Assembly: GCA_938002255.1 (NCBI GenBank)
Contig: CALLAL010000017.1
Location: forward strand, 1 to 64,000
Length of the DNA stretch: 64,000 nt
DNA from: an uncultured bacterium
GTDB lineage: Bacteria > Desulfobacterota > BSN033 > UBA1163
Direction of reading: 5' to 3'
Position numbers and translations under genes: made by a program
Shown here: one piece after another, positions 50,457-59,682 of the stretch
Position numbering within the stretch: the first letter of the stretch is position 1
How the letters are laid out: every line of letters starts with the position of its first letter
The notes under the pieces: generated by a model
What the model saw: only the letters and a program-made list of their open reading frames with translations
Databases searched by the model: none
Told to the model about the DNA's origin: nothing

Positions 50457-51789
50457 TCAAACATTCCATTCTTTAATTCCATATTTCTCCATTCGATATA
50501 TGAGCGCTGACCTTGAGATACCAAGGAGTTTGGCAGCTTGAATCTTATTGCCCTTTTTCATTTTTAGGGCTTGAAGGATAAAACTTTTCTCCACTTCTTC
50601 AAGGATGATCCCATGAGCCGGCAGAATGGGTTTAACGGCAACCCCTTCTTCCTGATCTTGTTTGTGTCCCAGAAAGGAGAGGTGTTTATCGATAACAGTA
50701 TCTCCATTTCCCCGGACATGGATAGTGAAGAATTCTTTTTTCAGCCCCCTCTGAAATATAAATAAACCTTTTATTAAATTGTTCGTTAAATCGCTCCATA
50801 AAAAATTTGAAAAGGGGAAGAATATCCTCTTTTCGTTCTCTTAAAGGAGGAATGGAAAGTTTGACCACATGGAGCCGGAAAAAAAGATCGTCACGAAAAT
50901 TTCCTTTCTTGACCTCAACCTCCAAATCCTTATTTGTGGCTGCAATGATCCGCACATCCGCTTTCTTCTTCTCTACTCCCCCCACCTTAAAATATTCCTT
51001 TTCCTCGAGAACCCTTAAAACCTTCACCTGGGCAGATGGAGAAAGTTCACCCACTTCGTCTAAGAAAAGGGTTCCTTTCTCTTCGGCCTCAACCTTTCCA
51101 ATCTTCCCTTTCTCAAGGGCACCTGTAAAGGCACCTTTCTCGTACCCAAAGAACTCGGTTTCAAAAAGGTCTTTAGGGATCGCACCACAGTTGATGGGAA
51201 TGAAGGGAAAAGTGCAACGGGGGCTCAAAAAATGGATGTACTCAGCAAGAAGTTCTTTTCCTGTTCCGGTTTCGCCTTCGATGAGCACGGTTGTTTCAAA
51301 ACCCTTAGCCACTTTTTCAGCTAATTCCAAAATCTCCTTCATCTTAGGGCTTGCTCCGATAATCCCTCCAGAGCGAAATCTCTCCTAGTATTGTGTCCGA
51401 AGCCATTCCACTTCTTTTTTTAAGCGGATTCGGTCAATTCCTTTCTGAATCAGATCTTCAACTTGATCCAGTTCAAAGGGCTTGACGAGAAAATCGAAGG
51501 CCCCAAGTTTCATCGAGTTAACAGCTATTTCAATTGAGCCCTGGGCTGTCATGATAATAATGGGAATTTCAGAGTCCTCCTCTTTAATGCGGCGGAGAAC
51601 CTCATCACCATTTATGCCGGGGAGCCAGTGGTCCAAGAGGATCAGGTCAGGAGGATCGCTTTTAAATCGTTCCAGCCCCTCTTCACCGGTTCGTGCGGTC
51701 AGAACGTCATAACCAGACGTTTTTAAGGCAACCTCCAGCGAATGACGCAAGGTAGGTTCATCATCAATCACCAAAATTTTAAACCGCAT
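50457..51789 (-). pseudogene. Sigma-54 activator (NtrC family) response regulator, broken
   Basis: The receiver (51789-51388) is intact (IDDEPT, LILLDHWLPG, LVKPFELDQV) but ends at TAG (51387-51385). The frame continues without change into the AAA+ domain (GETGTGKE, FGYEKGAFTGALEKG, GTLFLDEV), which stops near 50686 because the sequence jumps from YPCPG into another frame. The missing piece would carry the R-finger/NVREL segment (junction about 50704-50712). The FIS-type HTH (KMKKGNKIQAAKLLGISRSALIYRM) is intact in the second frame to the TGA at 50457-50459. The stop and deletion together make this a decayed gene. Confidence 0.8.
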
Positions 51790-53278
51790 CCCCTCTCCTC
51801 CCGGGGAGATGTATCGTGAAGCTCGACCCTTTTCCCTCCTCGCTTTCGACCTCTAGGGTAGCATCATGATTTTCCAAGATCTTTAGACTAATGGAGAGTC
51901 CCAAACCTGTTCCATCAGACTTTGTCGTGAAGAAAGGATCGAAAATCTTCTTCAGATGGGATTTCGGAATCCCTACTCCTGTATCTTTCACCTCAATCCC
52001 AATCCCACCGCCATTCCCCAAAAAAGTTCTGATGGTGAGGCTTCCTCCCTTTTCCATGGCCTGAATGGCATTCAGCATCAGATTGAAGAGAACTTGCTGG
52101 ATCTGATGGGCATCGATCCAGACATTCGGAAGGTCCTCGCTTTTTTGAACCATCAGGGAAATATTACCTTTCTTCAATTTGTTTTGAAAGATCGCCAGGC
52201 TGCTTTCCACCACCTCGTTGATCTTCTCTTCTTTAAAATGGGCAGCTTTGGGCTTGGCAAAATGGAGCATATCGTCCACAATCTTTTGGATTTTTCCAAT
52301 GCCTTCGAGACTGCTCTCAAGGAGTTTTCTTTCCATTTCAGGTAGATCCTTTTTTCTCAGAAGAACCTGAGTATTAATCTTAATGCCTGCGAGGGGGTTT
52401 CGGAGTTCATGAGCAACTCCTGCGGAAAGTTCGCCAAGGGAGGTTAACCGCTCCGTTAAAAGCAAACGTTCCTCTACCTTCTTCATTTGAGTGATATCTT
52501 TGCAAATACGGGAGGCACCGATCATCTTTCCTTCTGCATCCCTGAGCGGAGAAATGGTCATACTCGTGATGATCTCCTTACCATCTTTGGTCATTCTTTT
52601 CACTTCCACATTGGGAACAACTTCTCCCTTCCTGACTCTCCCCATGATCTCTTCCATCAATTTCTCCTCGGCTTCTCTCAACGTTTTTTCTCGAGGATAG
52701 AGAAAGTCAGAGAGGTTTCGTCCGATGGCCTCTTCTTTTTTAAACCCATATATCTGCTCCGCTCCTTCGTCCCAGTAAAGAATTCTTCCTTCAAGATCAA
52801 CAACCGAAATCGCATCTCCTGCCCGCTCCACGATCGACTCCAGAAAGTTCTTTGTCTCAATCAGCTCCTTCTGGAGTTTCACCTTTTCGACCATCAAGGT
52901 ATAACCTTCCACTGCACGGCTTACCACAAAAGGAAAAGCCTTTGCGCATTCGGCAGACCGATTGATATAATCAAAGACTCCCTCTTTCATCACTTCGATT
53001 GAAAGTTTTGGGTCTCCTTTGGGTGTGACGAAAATGGTGGGCACCCCGATGTGGGACTCGTTGAACTTGCGAAGCCAATCCAACCCTTTCCCATCCGGAA
53101 GGGAATAATCGAGTAGGAGGATATCAAATCGTTCGTCCTGGAGTTTTTTCATACAAGCCTCTCCAGAGGACACCCTCTCAATCTCATAGTCTCCTCCTGA
53201 TTCCCTTAAGGCGTTCTCAACCATCTTAACGAAATCAAGATCCTCTTCAGCGATTAAGATACGAATCTTTCGGCCCAA
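51779..53278 (-). CDS. Receiver-PAS-histidine kinase
   Basis: 499 residues. N-terminal receiver (LIAEEDLDF; ILLLDYSLPDGKG; the K-P region reads INRSAE, so the Lys is missing), PAS at about 140-265 (IVERAGDAISVVDLEG), HisKA with the His in GVAHELRNPLAG, and HATPase (NLMLNAIQAMEKG, DTGVGIPKS, GTGLGLSI). Soluble. It overlaps the start of the broken activator gene by 11 bases, so the pair was presumably cognate. Confidence 0.85.
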   Translation of the reverse strand: MGRKIRILIAEEDLDFVKMVENALRESGGDYEIERVSSGEACMKKLQDERFDILLLDYSLPDGKGLDWLRKFNESHIGVPTIFVTPKGDPKLSIEVMKEGVFDYINRSAECAKAFPFVVSRAVEGYTLMVEKVKLQKELIETKNFLESIVERAGDAISVVDLEGRILYWDEGAEQIYGFKKEEAIGRNLSDFLYPREKTLREAEEKLMEEIMGRVRKGEVVPNVEVKRMTKDGKEIITSMTISPLRDAEGKMIGASRICKDITQMKKVEERLLLTERLTSLGELSAGVAHELRNPLAGIKINTQVLLRKKDLPEMERKLLESSLEGIGKIQKIVDDMLHFAKPKAAHFKEEKINEVVESSLAIFQNKLKKGNISLMVQKSEDLPNVWIDAHQIQQVLFNLMLNAIQAMEKGGSLTIRTFLGNGGGIGIEVKDTGVGIPKSHLKKIFDPFFTTKSDGTGLGLSISLKILENHDATLEVESEEGKGSSFTIHLPGRRGDAV

Positions 53279-53442
53279 ACAGGCACTCCTTCTCTAAAAA
53301 ATGGAAATGATGACCCCACAGAGCAGAAACGAAATCGGATCGACTACCATGCCAGGACACTAATCAGTTTTTATGGGTCACCCTCGTTATCCTTCGTGTG
53401 CCTCAATGGATCTTGTTAAAAAGATAGCTCATTTTTTACCTG

Positions 53443-53472
53443 TTGACAATCTTTCACCAATCTTTTTAATAT
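53443..53472 (+). promoter_or_regulatory. Promoter abutting the start codon (possible leaderless mRNA)
   Basis: TTGACA (53443-53448), 18-base spacer, TAATAT (53467-53472). The ATG at 53479 is 6 bases beyond the -10, so transcription would start at or next to the ATG. Confidence 0.45.
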
Positions 53473-53478
53473 CATTTC

Positions 53479-54828
53479 ATGAAGATCTTATTGCTTCTTT
53501 TGCTTCCCTGGTTCGCCACACCGGGTTTCGGTGAAACACTCAAGGAATCTCCCCTTCAAGTGTGGAAGGTGGGAGAACGGCGCTGGACGATTGAAGAAGA
53601 GGAGAATTACGCTCGATGGGTTGAAGAGAATCTCACGGAAGACTTTTTTATCCACTATAAAATACCCGTGGACTGTGCGGATGTCCCATATGCGGTCCGA
53701 TGGATTTATTCCAGAATTGCTGGTCTTCCGGCAGCCGCCACCACGAAAAACAATCAACTCATCGGTCACTGGTCAACCGATTGGGGACACCTCCCCACTC
53801 ACCCCGACTGGCATAAAGACAGTCGATTTCGAAAGGCCCTCCTTCATGTGCTTTCTGAAACGACGACGCGAACCCTTCCCCACGATACTTACCCCATCCG
53901 GATCGATCAGGAATCCGTTACTCCCGGAACCCCCTTCTTTGTAACAGAATCCCATTCCGGAGTGATTGGCCGTATCATCCTCGATGGAAGCAGTGCCCAC
54001 CCCCTTCAGACCTGGGAAGCCACCTCGCCAGCGAAGATTCAGAAATTAAGCGAAAGGGATTTTCTGACACCGCGACCGGAATCCACCGTTTATTCTGGAA
54101 TCGTTAAATTTCGCTGGCCGATCTCCAAAAAAGGGAAATGGGCGTACCTTCCTGTGGAAGAACACCCTTTCTATTCACTGGAACAATATGACTCAGACTT
54201 CTATGAAGGGGCTTCGGATTTTGTTGAGGCCGTTGCAAGAAAAATTGATCCAATTCAGTATGATCCCTGGGAAAAGATGGAAAAGATAATCGTCACCACC
54301 ACTCGCTACCTGAAGGATAGGATCCCCATTGTTTTAGCTGGTTACCAGCAATGTCGCAAAGGAGGTTGCAAAGTGGGTTCAGCTTTTTGGGAGATTCACA
54401 GCACGCCAGGCCGTGACGGCAAAATCATCCTCCTCATGGATCATCTCCATCAGATCATCGAATCTTACGATCTCGATCGGGAAAGAATAAAAGAGAAAAT
54501 GGAAGCCATCTCATTTCCGATTCAAAAGGATCAGTCTGTCTCTTTCTATCATCTTTTTCAGAACTACCTCTGGCTTTCTTCACATCCTGGGGATTCGATC
54601 GAGGCTCGCTGGGGACTTAAAAAATGTGAGATGATCTTTTCGAAAATGGAAACAATCAGACAGACGATCACGTTTATTGAGCGAACCTACCGGAAAAGAG
54701 ACCCCTCGTATGCTCATTTTGCCATTCAACAACAACGGGAAGCCCTGAGAAGACTCGAGGAAGAAAGGGTAAAGTCAGGGTGTCATCCACCCCAACCCGC
54801 TTCCCCTAAAAAAAGGATAGGGAGATAG
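53479..54828 (+). CDS. Exported protein with possible NlpC/P60-like Cys-His core
   Basis: 449 residues with a signal peptide (about 1-18, TPGFG/E). Residues 60-80 contain VDCADVPYAVRWIYSR, where Cys heads a helix as in NlpC/P60 papain-like enzymes, and ESHSGVIGRI (about 157) supplies a His on a strand, so a Cys-His catalytic pair is plausible. The C-terminal half is helical, and ends in a basic/Pro tail. No family is certain. There is no SD before the ATG; see the abutting promoter. Confidence 0.6.
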   Translation: MKILLLLLLPWFATPGFGETLKESPLQVWKVGERRWTIEEEENYARWVEENLTEDFFIHYKIPVDCADVPYAVRWIYSRIAGLPAAATTKNNQLIGHWSTDWGHLPTHPDWHKDSRFRKALLHVLSETTTRTLPHDTYPIRIDQESVTPGTPFFVTESHSGVIGRIILDGSSAHPLQTWEATSPAKIQKLSERDFLTPRPESTVYSGIVKFRWPISKKGKWAYLPVEEHPFYSLEQYDSDFYEGASDFVEAVARKIDPIQYDPWEKMEKIIVTTTRYLKDRIPIVLAGYQQCRKGGCKVGSAFWEIHSTPGRDGKIILLMDHLHQIIESYDLDRERIKEKMEAISFPIQKDQSVSFYHLFQNYLWLSSHPGDSIEARWGLKKCEMIFSKMETIRQTITFIERTYRKRDPSYAHFAIQQQREALRRLEEERVKSGCHPPQPASPKKRIGR

Positions 54829-54839
54829 GGTAAGGGGGA

Positions 54840-54890
54840 GATTGGGAGACCAATGGATTGCGGATCGCAGATTGCAGATTCCAAGAGATT
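54840..54890. repeat. Degenerate GATTGCAG-type short repeat
   Basis: GGATTGCGGATCGCAGATTG and CAGATTCC form tandem, imperfect copies of the unit GATTGCAG. It follows the stop of the exported protein. Confidence 0.5.
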
Positions 54891-54977
54891 TCAAATTGGC
54901 CCATTGTCTTATCGTCATCCGCTCTTTAACCTTCGAGTTGAGGACCTGAGGATTCGACAATCAGACGATGAGACTGA

Positions 54978-56453
54978 TTACAAAAAATACTTAGCAATAT
55001 CGATGTGATATTTATTCGGATCCAGGATCTTAACAATGCTTCGTTTGAATCCGTTTTGCCCGTTCCTTTCGGTCAGGTCAATCAGCTTTTTCTCCCCTTT
55101 CCCTTGCCTTCCTCTCTCCACCAAAATCACCAGGGGCCGCTCAATCCATTGAGGGTCTGGATTCGTTTTAAAGATAATCCCCATCTCACGGGTATCGAGG
55201 AGGACCAGAGACCCGATGGGATAGACTCCAACAAGACCGATAAACATTTTAAGAAGGATCGAGTCAAAATGGGCATCTCGATCTCTTAACATGATGGCTA
55301 ATGCCTGTTCAGGGGTATAGGGAATCTTCTTGTAAATTCTCGGAGTGGTCATGGCGTCATAAGCGTCGGCAATCTGAATGATGCGTCCAAAAAGGCTCAC
55401 CCCTTTATGATGAAAGAGTTTCGGATACCCTGAAAGATCGTTCTTCAGATGATGGTCAAAGATACCAATGACCATCTTCGGATTGACCTCGCCTAATTGT
55501 TTCAGATTCAGGACGATCTCAACCCCTGTAATGGGATGCCTTTTCATCTGACCCCATTCTTCCTCGTTCAACGCCGCGGGTTTATTGAGGACATCTTTAG
55601 GGATTTTGGACTTTCCAATATCATGAAGCATGGCGGTAATTCCCAATTCACTTAGGACACTCCGGGAAAAGCCTAATCGCCGTCCCATCGCCAGGGCATA
55701 GATGGCGACGTTGACGGAATGATTAAAGGTGTATTCATCATAATTTTTTATGGTAGCCATCCCAAGAAGAATGGATTCATCCTCCATGACCAGATGGACC
55801 GCTTTCCGGACCAAACGTTTCAAGCGCCTTACATCCGCATGCTGTTTCCCTTTGATATGGGTGATCACCTCTTTGACTGTACCGATCGTTTCAAAAAAGA
55901 CTTTTTTAGCAATCTCCCGTGTATCTTCTTTGGAGAGGATCGAATCTCCCTTTTCCCCCTCTAACAATTCAAGAGGATACACGTCAATCGAGGAGATACC
56001 TCGCTGCCTCAATCTTTCATGGAATCGAATCGCATTTTCTTCCTCCCCTTCTTCGAGGTCCATCAAAAGATAGATGAATTCCCGCAAGGTCTCTTCATTC
56101 AGGGATTGCCTATACACGACTTCACCGATCAAACGCTTCTTCCATTGCGTCGAGAGGTATTTAAAACTGGTAAATCCCTCTACCGAATAGCGGAGCCTTT
56201 GTTCATTGAGAAAGATATCATCCCCTACAATTTTGAAGGAAAGGCTTCCTTGCTTTTCAATAAACGTATTAATGACCAGCAGTGATTCCTGGATGAATTG
56301 ATGGAGCGCTACATTTTTCGAATCGTATATCTGTGAGAGCCTCATCAATACATGAAATTTAGTAATGAGCGTATTCCCTATTTTTGAGAGCTCAGCCTCT
56401 GCCCTTTCCCCGGATGGATGGGAAGCTCTCTGGGGTTGTATCATCGTATCCAT
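54978..56453 (-). CDS. HD-GYP-type phosphodiesterase-like protein
   Basis: 491 residues. The C-terminal HD domain: MLHDIGKSKIPKDVLNKP (HD), KRHPITGVEI, FDHHLKNDLSGYP (HH..D..GYP, with D-L-S in place of D-G-x), RIIQIADAYDAMTT and RDAHFDSILLKMFI. This is the cyclic-di-GMP phosphodiesterase family. The N-terminal 190 residues form a sensor-like domain resembling that of the neighbouring HEAT protein. ATG 56453 is preferred to TTG 56501 (SD AGAAAGG). The HEAT gene ends 28 bases upstream. Confidence 0.85.
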   Translation of the reverse strand: MDTMIQPQRASHPSGERAEAELSKIGNTLITKFHVLMRLSQIYDSKNVALHQFIQESLLVINTFIEKQGSLSFKIVGDDIFLNEQRLRYSVEGFTSFKYLSTQWKKRLIGEVVYRQSLNEETLREFIYLLMDLEEGEEENAIRFHERLRQRGISSIDVYPLELLEGEKGDSILSKEDTREIAKKVFFETIGTVKEVITHIKGKQHADVRRLKRLVRKAVHLVMEDESILLGMATIKNYDEYTFNHSVNVAIYALAMGRRLGFSRSVLSELGITAMLHDIGKSKIPKDVLNKPAALNEEEWGQMKRHPITGVEIVLNLKQLGEVNPKMVIGIFDHHLKNDLSGYPKLFHHKGVSLFGRIIQIADAYDAMTTPRIYKKIPYTPEQALAIMLRDRDAHFDSILLKMFIGLVGVYPIGSLVLLDTREMGIIFKTNPDPQWIERPLVILVERGRQGKGEKKLIDLTERNGQNGFKRSIVKILDPNKYHIDIAKYFL

Positions 56454-56481
56454 GAACTCAGCCTTTCTGAAATCACTCGGA

Positions 56482-58209
56482 TTAATGGATGGACCGTTCA
56501 ATCTGTTTTAATTTCTGCTCTTTCTTCCCCCACAAGGAGGATCGCTCATCTGCCCCCAAGAGCTTCAACGTGTTCTGAGCGCAGAGTCGCATCTCTTCCC
56601 ATTTGCCCCTCCGAAACCATTTTCTCTTCTTAGCAATTTTCTTTAAAACCGGGATCACTTCATCCGATCCGGTCTCACCCAACGCTTTAAAAAAAGAGGC
56701 CTTCTCCTCGTAATCTCTCCTTAAAAAATCTTCAGAGAGGATGATGCTTTGGAGTGGCTGCACAGCCCTTTCCCGCGCAACCTTGGCAAAGATAGGAGCT
56801 GTTTTGGTTCTTATCTTCGGAAGAGGATCTTTTAAAAATTTTTCGAGGAGATCCTTTGCAGGCTCACCGATCCGTCTGAGTAGTTGTAAGGTTTCCTCTC
56901 TCACCTTTGGATCAGGATGGCTGACCAAGCTCCCTACATATTTCACGGTAGAGGGATGAGCAATCCTTCCCAAGAGATAGAGGATGTGGCAAACCAAAAA
57001 CGAGTTGGCATCAGACAAGAAGGGGATTAAAGGTTTGATCTCTCCTCGACATAAATCTTCCAGGGCATCACAAACCGCTTTCCTCCACTTTCCTGACTCT
57101 AATGTACCCAGTAAGATGCAGAGGGGTTCAACGGCCTTCTGTGTCAAGAGTCGAAGGTATTGAAGGATTGCTTCAGATTCATTCTCCCCGTTGCCCTTCA
57201 TGGCTTCTCCTAAGAGTTCAATCCCTTGGGCACCTGAAAAAGTATCCAGGATACGACGGATGGCAAAAATCTGTTTATCCTTGAGTACCATCGTCTCTAT
57301 TTTCTCATTCAATCTCTTTAAAACAGCAACCGCCTTCCTAACTTCCTTTTTCTCGAGGAAGGAATTGATCGTTCTCTCAAAATAGGAGATCATATTCTCA
57401 TAGGCGTCCAAATCCTCACCCAGGTGGAGAAGAATCTCGATGAGGTTATCTATCAGAAGATAGATGTAATCCGGTTGATACTCCTGTTCCACTTCTCGAT
57501 TGATTTCAGATAATTCGTCGGGGGTAAGCTGACAGGCTTGAATCAGGGATTGTCCCGGGGAAAGATTTAAGGCTTGCTTTAACCCTTCGATACTTAGAGA
57601 AGGCGTCTCTTCTTTTTCAGGATCAGGGCCAGCATCATCCTCCCCTTGTCTGCTCAATCCTCTCCATTCCAGTCTTTCAATCAACTCCTCTTCATTGGCT
57701 GGAATCGAATGGCCCTCTGTCTCTAAAAATTCATCCACCGTCCCAAAGGTGATGTGAGAAAAATCCTTTTCCCAAAGGAGGGTGACAAGGTCATCTTCCA
57801 GGCGGTTAACAAATTCGCTCTTTCTGATGACCTGAAGAAAATCGACAACCTCCTTGAATTCGAGCCCCCGGATAAATTTGATTTCCCGGATGCCATCCTT
57901 ATAAAAGAAAAAGGCCAAACTCTCCTTTAAATCTTGATTCTCATAGACCACCTTCCCCCGATAGAAAAGCCGATGTTCTCCTACCAAGAGAGGAAAAGAA
58001 TCGAACTCCTCAAAATAGTGATCAAAATCTTTTTTAAGTCGTTCCAAAAATTTTAACAAGATCGGATGATTGACCTCATAGATTCGAAAGGCCTTGATCG
58101 TCTGAAGAAAGCTTTGAATCAGAGCTCGCGTGGCTTTGATAGATTTCTCTTCAAGCTCGTCTTCCAAATCTTTGGTCACTTCTATAACCTTGGAAACCAT
58201 TTTTTCCAT
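56482..58209 (-). CDS. HEAT-repeat protein with shared N-terminal domain
   Basis: 575 residues. N-terminal domain (about 25-135: ALIQSFLQTIKAFRIYEVNHP, VGEHRLFYRGKVVYENQDL) resembles the N-terminus of the HD-GYP protein. A variable linker (190-250, acidic) follows, then HEAT-like helical pairs from about 330 to 540 (VEPLCILLGTLESGKWRKAV, SHPDPKVREETLQLLRRIGEP, KDPLPKIRTKTAPIFAKVARE). Likely a scaffold or binding partner for the HD-GYP protein encoded next to it; the pair is co-directional. Confidence 0.8.
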   Translation of the reverse strand: MEKMVSKVIEVTKDLEDELEEKSIKATRALIQSFLQTIKAFRIYEVNHPILLKFLERLKKDFDHYFEEFDSFPLLVGEHRLFYRGKVVYENQDLKESLAFFFYKDGIREIKFIRGLEFKEVVDFLQVIRKSEFVNRLEDDLVTLLWEKDFSHITFGTVDEFLETEGHSIPANEEELIERLEWRGLSRQGEDDAGPDPEKEETPSLSIEGLKQALNLSPGQSLIQACQLTPDELSEINREVEQEYQPDYIYLLIDNLIEILLHLGEDLDAYENMISYFERTINSFLEKKEVRKAVAVLKRLNEKIETMVLKDKQIFAIRRILDTFSGAQGIELLGEAMKGNGENESEAILQYLRLLTQKAVEPLCILLGTLESGKWRKAVCDALEDLCRGEIKPLIPFLSDANSFLVCHILYLLGRIAHPSTVKYVGSLVSHPDPKVREETLQLLRRIGEPAKDLLEKFLKDPLPKIRTKTAPIFAKVARERAVQPLQSIILSEDFLRRDYEEKASFFKALGETGSDEVIPVLKKIAKKRKWFRRGKWEEMRLCAQNTLKLLGADERSSLWGKKEQKLKQIERSIH

Positions 58210-58226
58210 AGATCGCCTGTATGATC

Positions 58227-58424
58227 CTATTGTTTTTGATGGTCTGAATCTGATAGCTCTCCTTTTAAGAATCGGTCCAGTTCTGACTTAAGCACCTTCC
58301 AACCTTTTCCGGCTTTGGCTCCTCTGATCCGTCCATGGGCAATGTATTTAAGAAAGGTTGGCCTTGAAATTCTTAAATATTGGCAGGCTTCCTGAGTTGT
58401 CATCACATCGGTCTCTCTTAACAT
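58227..58424 (-). CDS. Excisionase/MerR-type helix-turn-helix protein
   Basis: About 65 residues: MTTQEACQYLRISRPTFLKYIAHGRIRGAKAGKGWKVLKSELDRFL is the compact winged helix of DNA-binding excisionase-family proteins (TIGR01764 type). ATG 58424 follows AAAAGG; start codons at 58433 and 58430 are alternatives. It ends 18 bases before the HEAT-protein start on the same strand and could regulate that operon or be a remnant of a mobile element. Confidence 0.75.
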   Translation of the reverse strand: MLRETDVMTTQEACQYLRISRPTFLKYIAHGRIRGAKAGKGWKVLKSELDRFLKGELSDSDHQKQ

Positions 58425-58688
58425 CAGCATCAACCTTTTTTATAGAATTTGATGACATTTATCTGCATTTTTCATACCAACCTTATACATTTGCCTAACT
58501 TATTGAAATCCAATAGTTTTACTAAATGGTAATCTCTTTCTAATGAGGAACAAAATTACACATAATGTCCTCACATGGTTTAATTTCACCCATCCAAATT
58601 TTTTATTGTATCTTTAAAAAAGATTCAGTTAAAATCTCTTTTGTTGTTTTTGGGTAAACCCAAATGTTGCATTATTTCTGCTCAAACA

Positions 58689-58852
58689 GGCAAGGGCGAT
58701 CCGTTCGGAAAGGCTTCGAGGCGAGCCTTTTTCCGTATCAGCACCACCGTGTCGTTTCCCTGCCGGAATTGACGCTAAGTGAAGTCCCCCGTTTTCCATA
58801 ACATGATAAAAAAACCGCCATTCGAAGCCATGTAGAGCGGATTGCCCTTGCC
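58689..58852. repeat. 164-base element bounded by inverted repeats
   Basis: GGCAAGGGCGATCCG (58689-58703) and CGGATTGCCCTTGCC (58838-58852) are 15-base inverted repeats with one mismatch (G-U in RNA). Inside, CGGAAAGGCT/AGCCTTTTTCCG (58706-58735) forms a hairpin. The element is richer in G+C than its AT-rich left flank (58434-58688, which holds no gene that I can see). It could be a MITE or a structured RNA. Confidence 0.5.
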
Positions 58853-58898
58853 CGACTTTGCGACGGGTGGGTTCATTTACATTTAGAATGAGGAGGTC

Positions 58899-59612
58899 AT
58901 GATGAAAAATCGACTGGACAGAAATAGAGTCACGAAAATGATCAGGATGCTTTCAAAAGAGATCCCTGATTCAAAGATTGCCTTGAGATTTTCAACCCCT
59001 TTTGAACTCCTGATCGCCACCATTCTCTCTGCCCAATGTACAGACATTAAAGTGAATGAAGTTACAAAAAGTCTGTTTAAAAAATATCGGGCTCCAAAAG
59101 ATTATATAGAGGTTGACTTGGAGGAATTAGAAGCAGACATTCGTCCCACAGGATTTTATCGAAATAAAGCTAAGGCCATTCAGAAATGCTGTCAGGAATT
59201 GGAGAATCGCTTTGGGGGAGAGGTCCCTTCTTCCCTTGAGGCTCTGGTGACTCTTCCGGGGGTTGGCCGAAAAACCGCCAATGTGATTCTTGGGAACGCT
59301 TTCGGGATCCCTGGGATCGTTGTGGATACCCACGTCCAGCGGGTTAGCCAGAGACTAGGTTTGACTGAGCAGGACGATCCCGTTAAGATTGAGTTCGATC
59401 TGATGGAAATCGTCCCCAGAAAGGAGTGGACCCATTTTTCAAATCTCCTGATTTGGCACGGAAGACGAACCTGTGTGGCAAGGAAACCTCAATGTGATCA
59501 ATGTGTGATCCGGAAGTGGTGTGATTATGGATCCAAGATATCAATGCAACGCACGAAATTCGAAGCTCGAAATAAACCCAAATTCCCAACTGTTCGAAAC
59601 AAAAAAGTTTAG
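58899..59612 (+). CDS. nth: Endonuclease III
   Basis: 237 residues. HhH-GPD: LVTLPGVGRKTANVILGNAF with the catalytic Lys, then VVDTHVQRVSQRLGL with the catalytic Asp. 4Fe-4S: CVARKPQCDQCVIRKWC (C-x6-C-x2-C-x5-C). DNA glycosylase/AP lyase for oxidised pyrimidines. SD AGGAGG precedes the ATG. The last 25 residues (after the Fe-S cluster) are encoded by a degenerate AATTCGAA-type repeat and are probably an adventitious tail. Confidence 0.92.
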   Translation: MMKNRLDRNRVTKMIRMLSKEIPDSKIALRFSTPFELLIATILSAQCTDIKVNEVTKSLFKKYRAPKDYIEVDLEELEADIRPTGFYRNKAKAIQKCCQELENRFGGEVPSSLEALVTLPGVGRKTANVILGNAFGIPGIVVDTHVQRVSQRLGLTEQDDPVKIEFDLMEIVPRKEWTHFSNLLIWHGRRTCVARKPQCDQCVIRKWCDYGSKISMQRTKFEARNKPKFPTVRNKKV

Positions 59613-59680
59613 ACCATTTGAATTTTGAAGATTCTGATTGGCTTCGAATTGCGATCTTCGGATTTCGAATTTTTTAAATC
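59548..59680. repeat. Degenerate TTCGAA-type repeat region at the nth 3' end
   Basis: Short imperfect units such as AAATTCGAAGCTCGAAAT, TTTGAATTTTGAAG, TTCGAATTGCGATC and GGATTTCGAATTTTTT recur across 130 bases. They overlap the last codons of nth and reach just to the start of the next gene. Confidence 0.5.
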
Positions 59681-59682
59681 GC

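Noticed and set aside
51385-51387. In-frame TAG in the sigma-54 activator read as pyrrolysine
   Set aside because: The same gene has an additional deletion with frame change near 50704-50712, so it is a decayed gene; no pylT or PylS evidence is present in the window.
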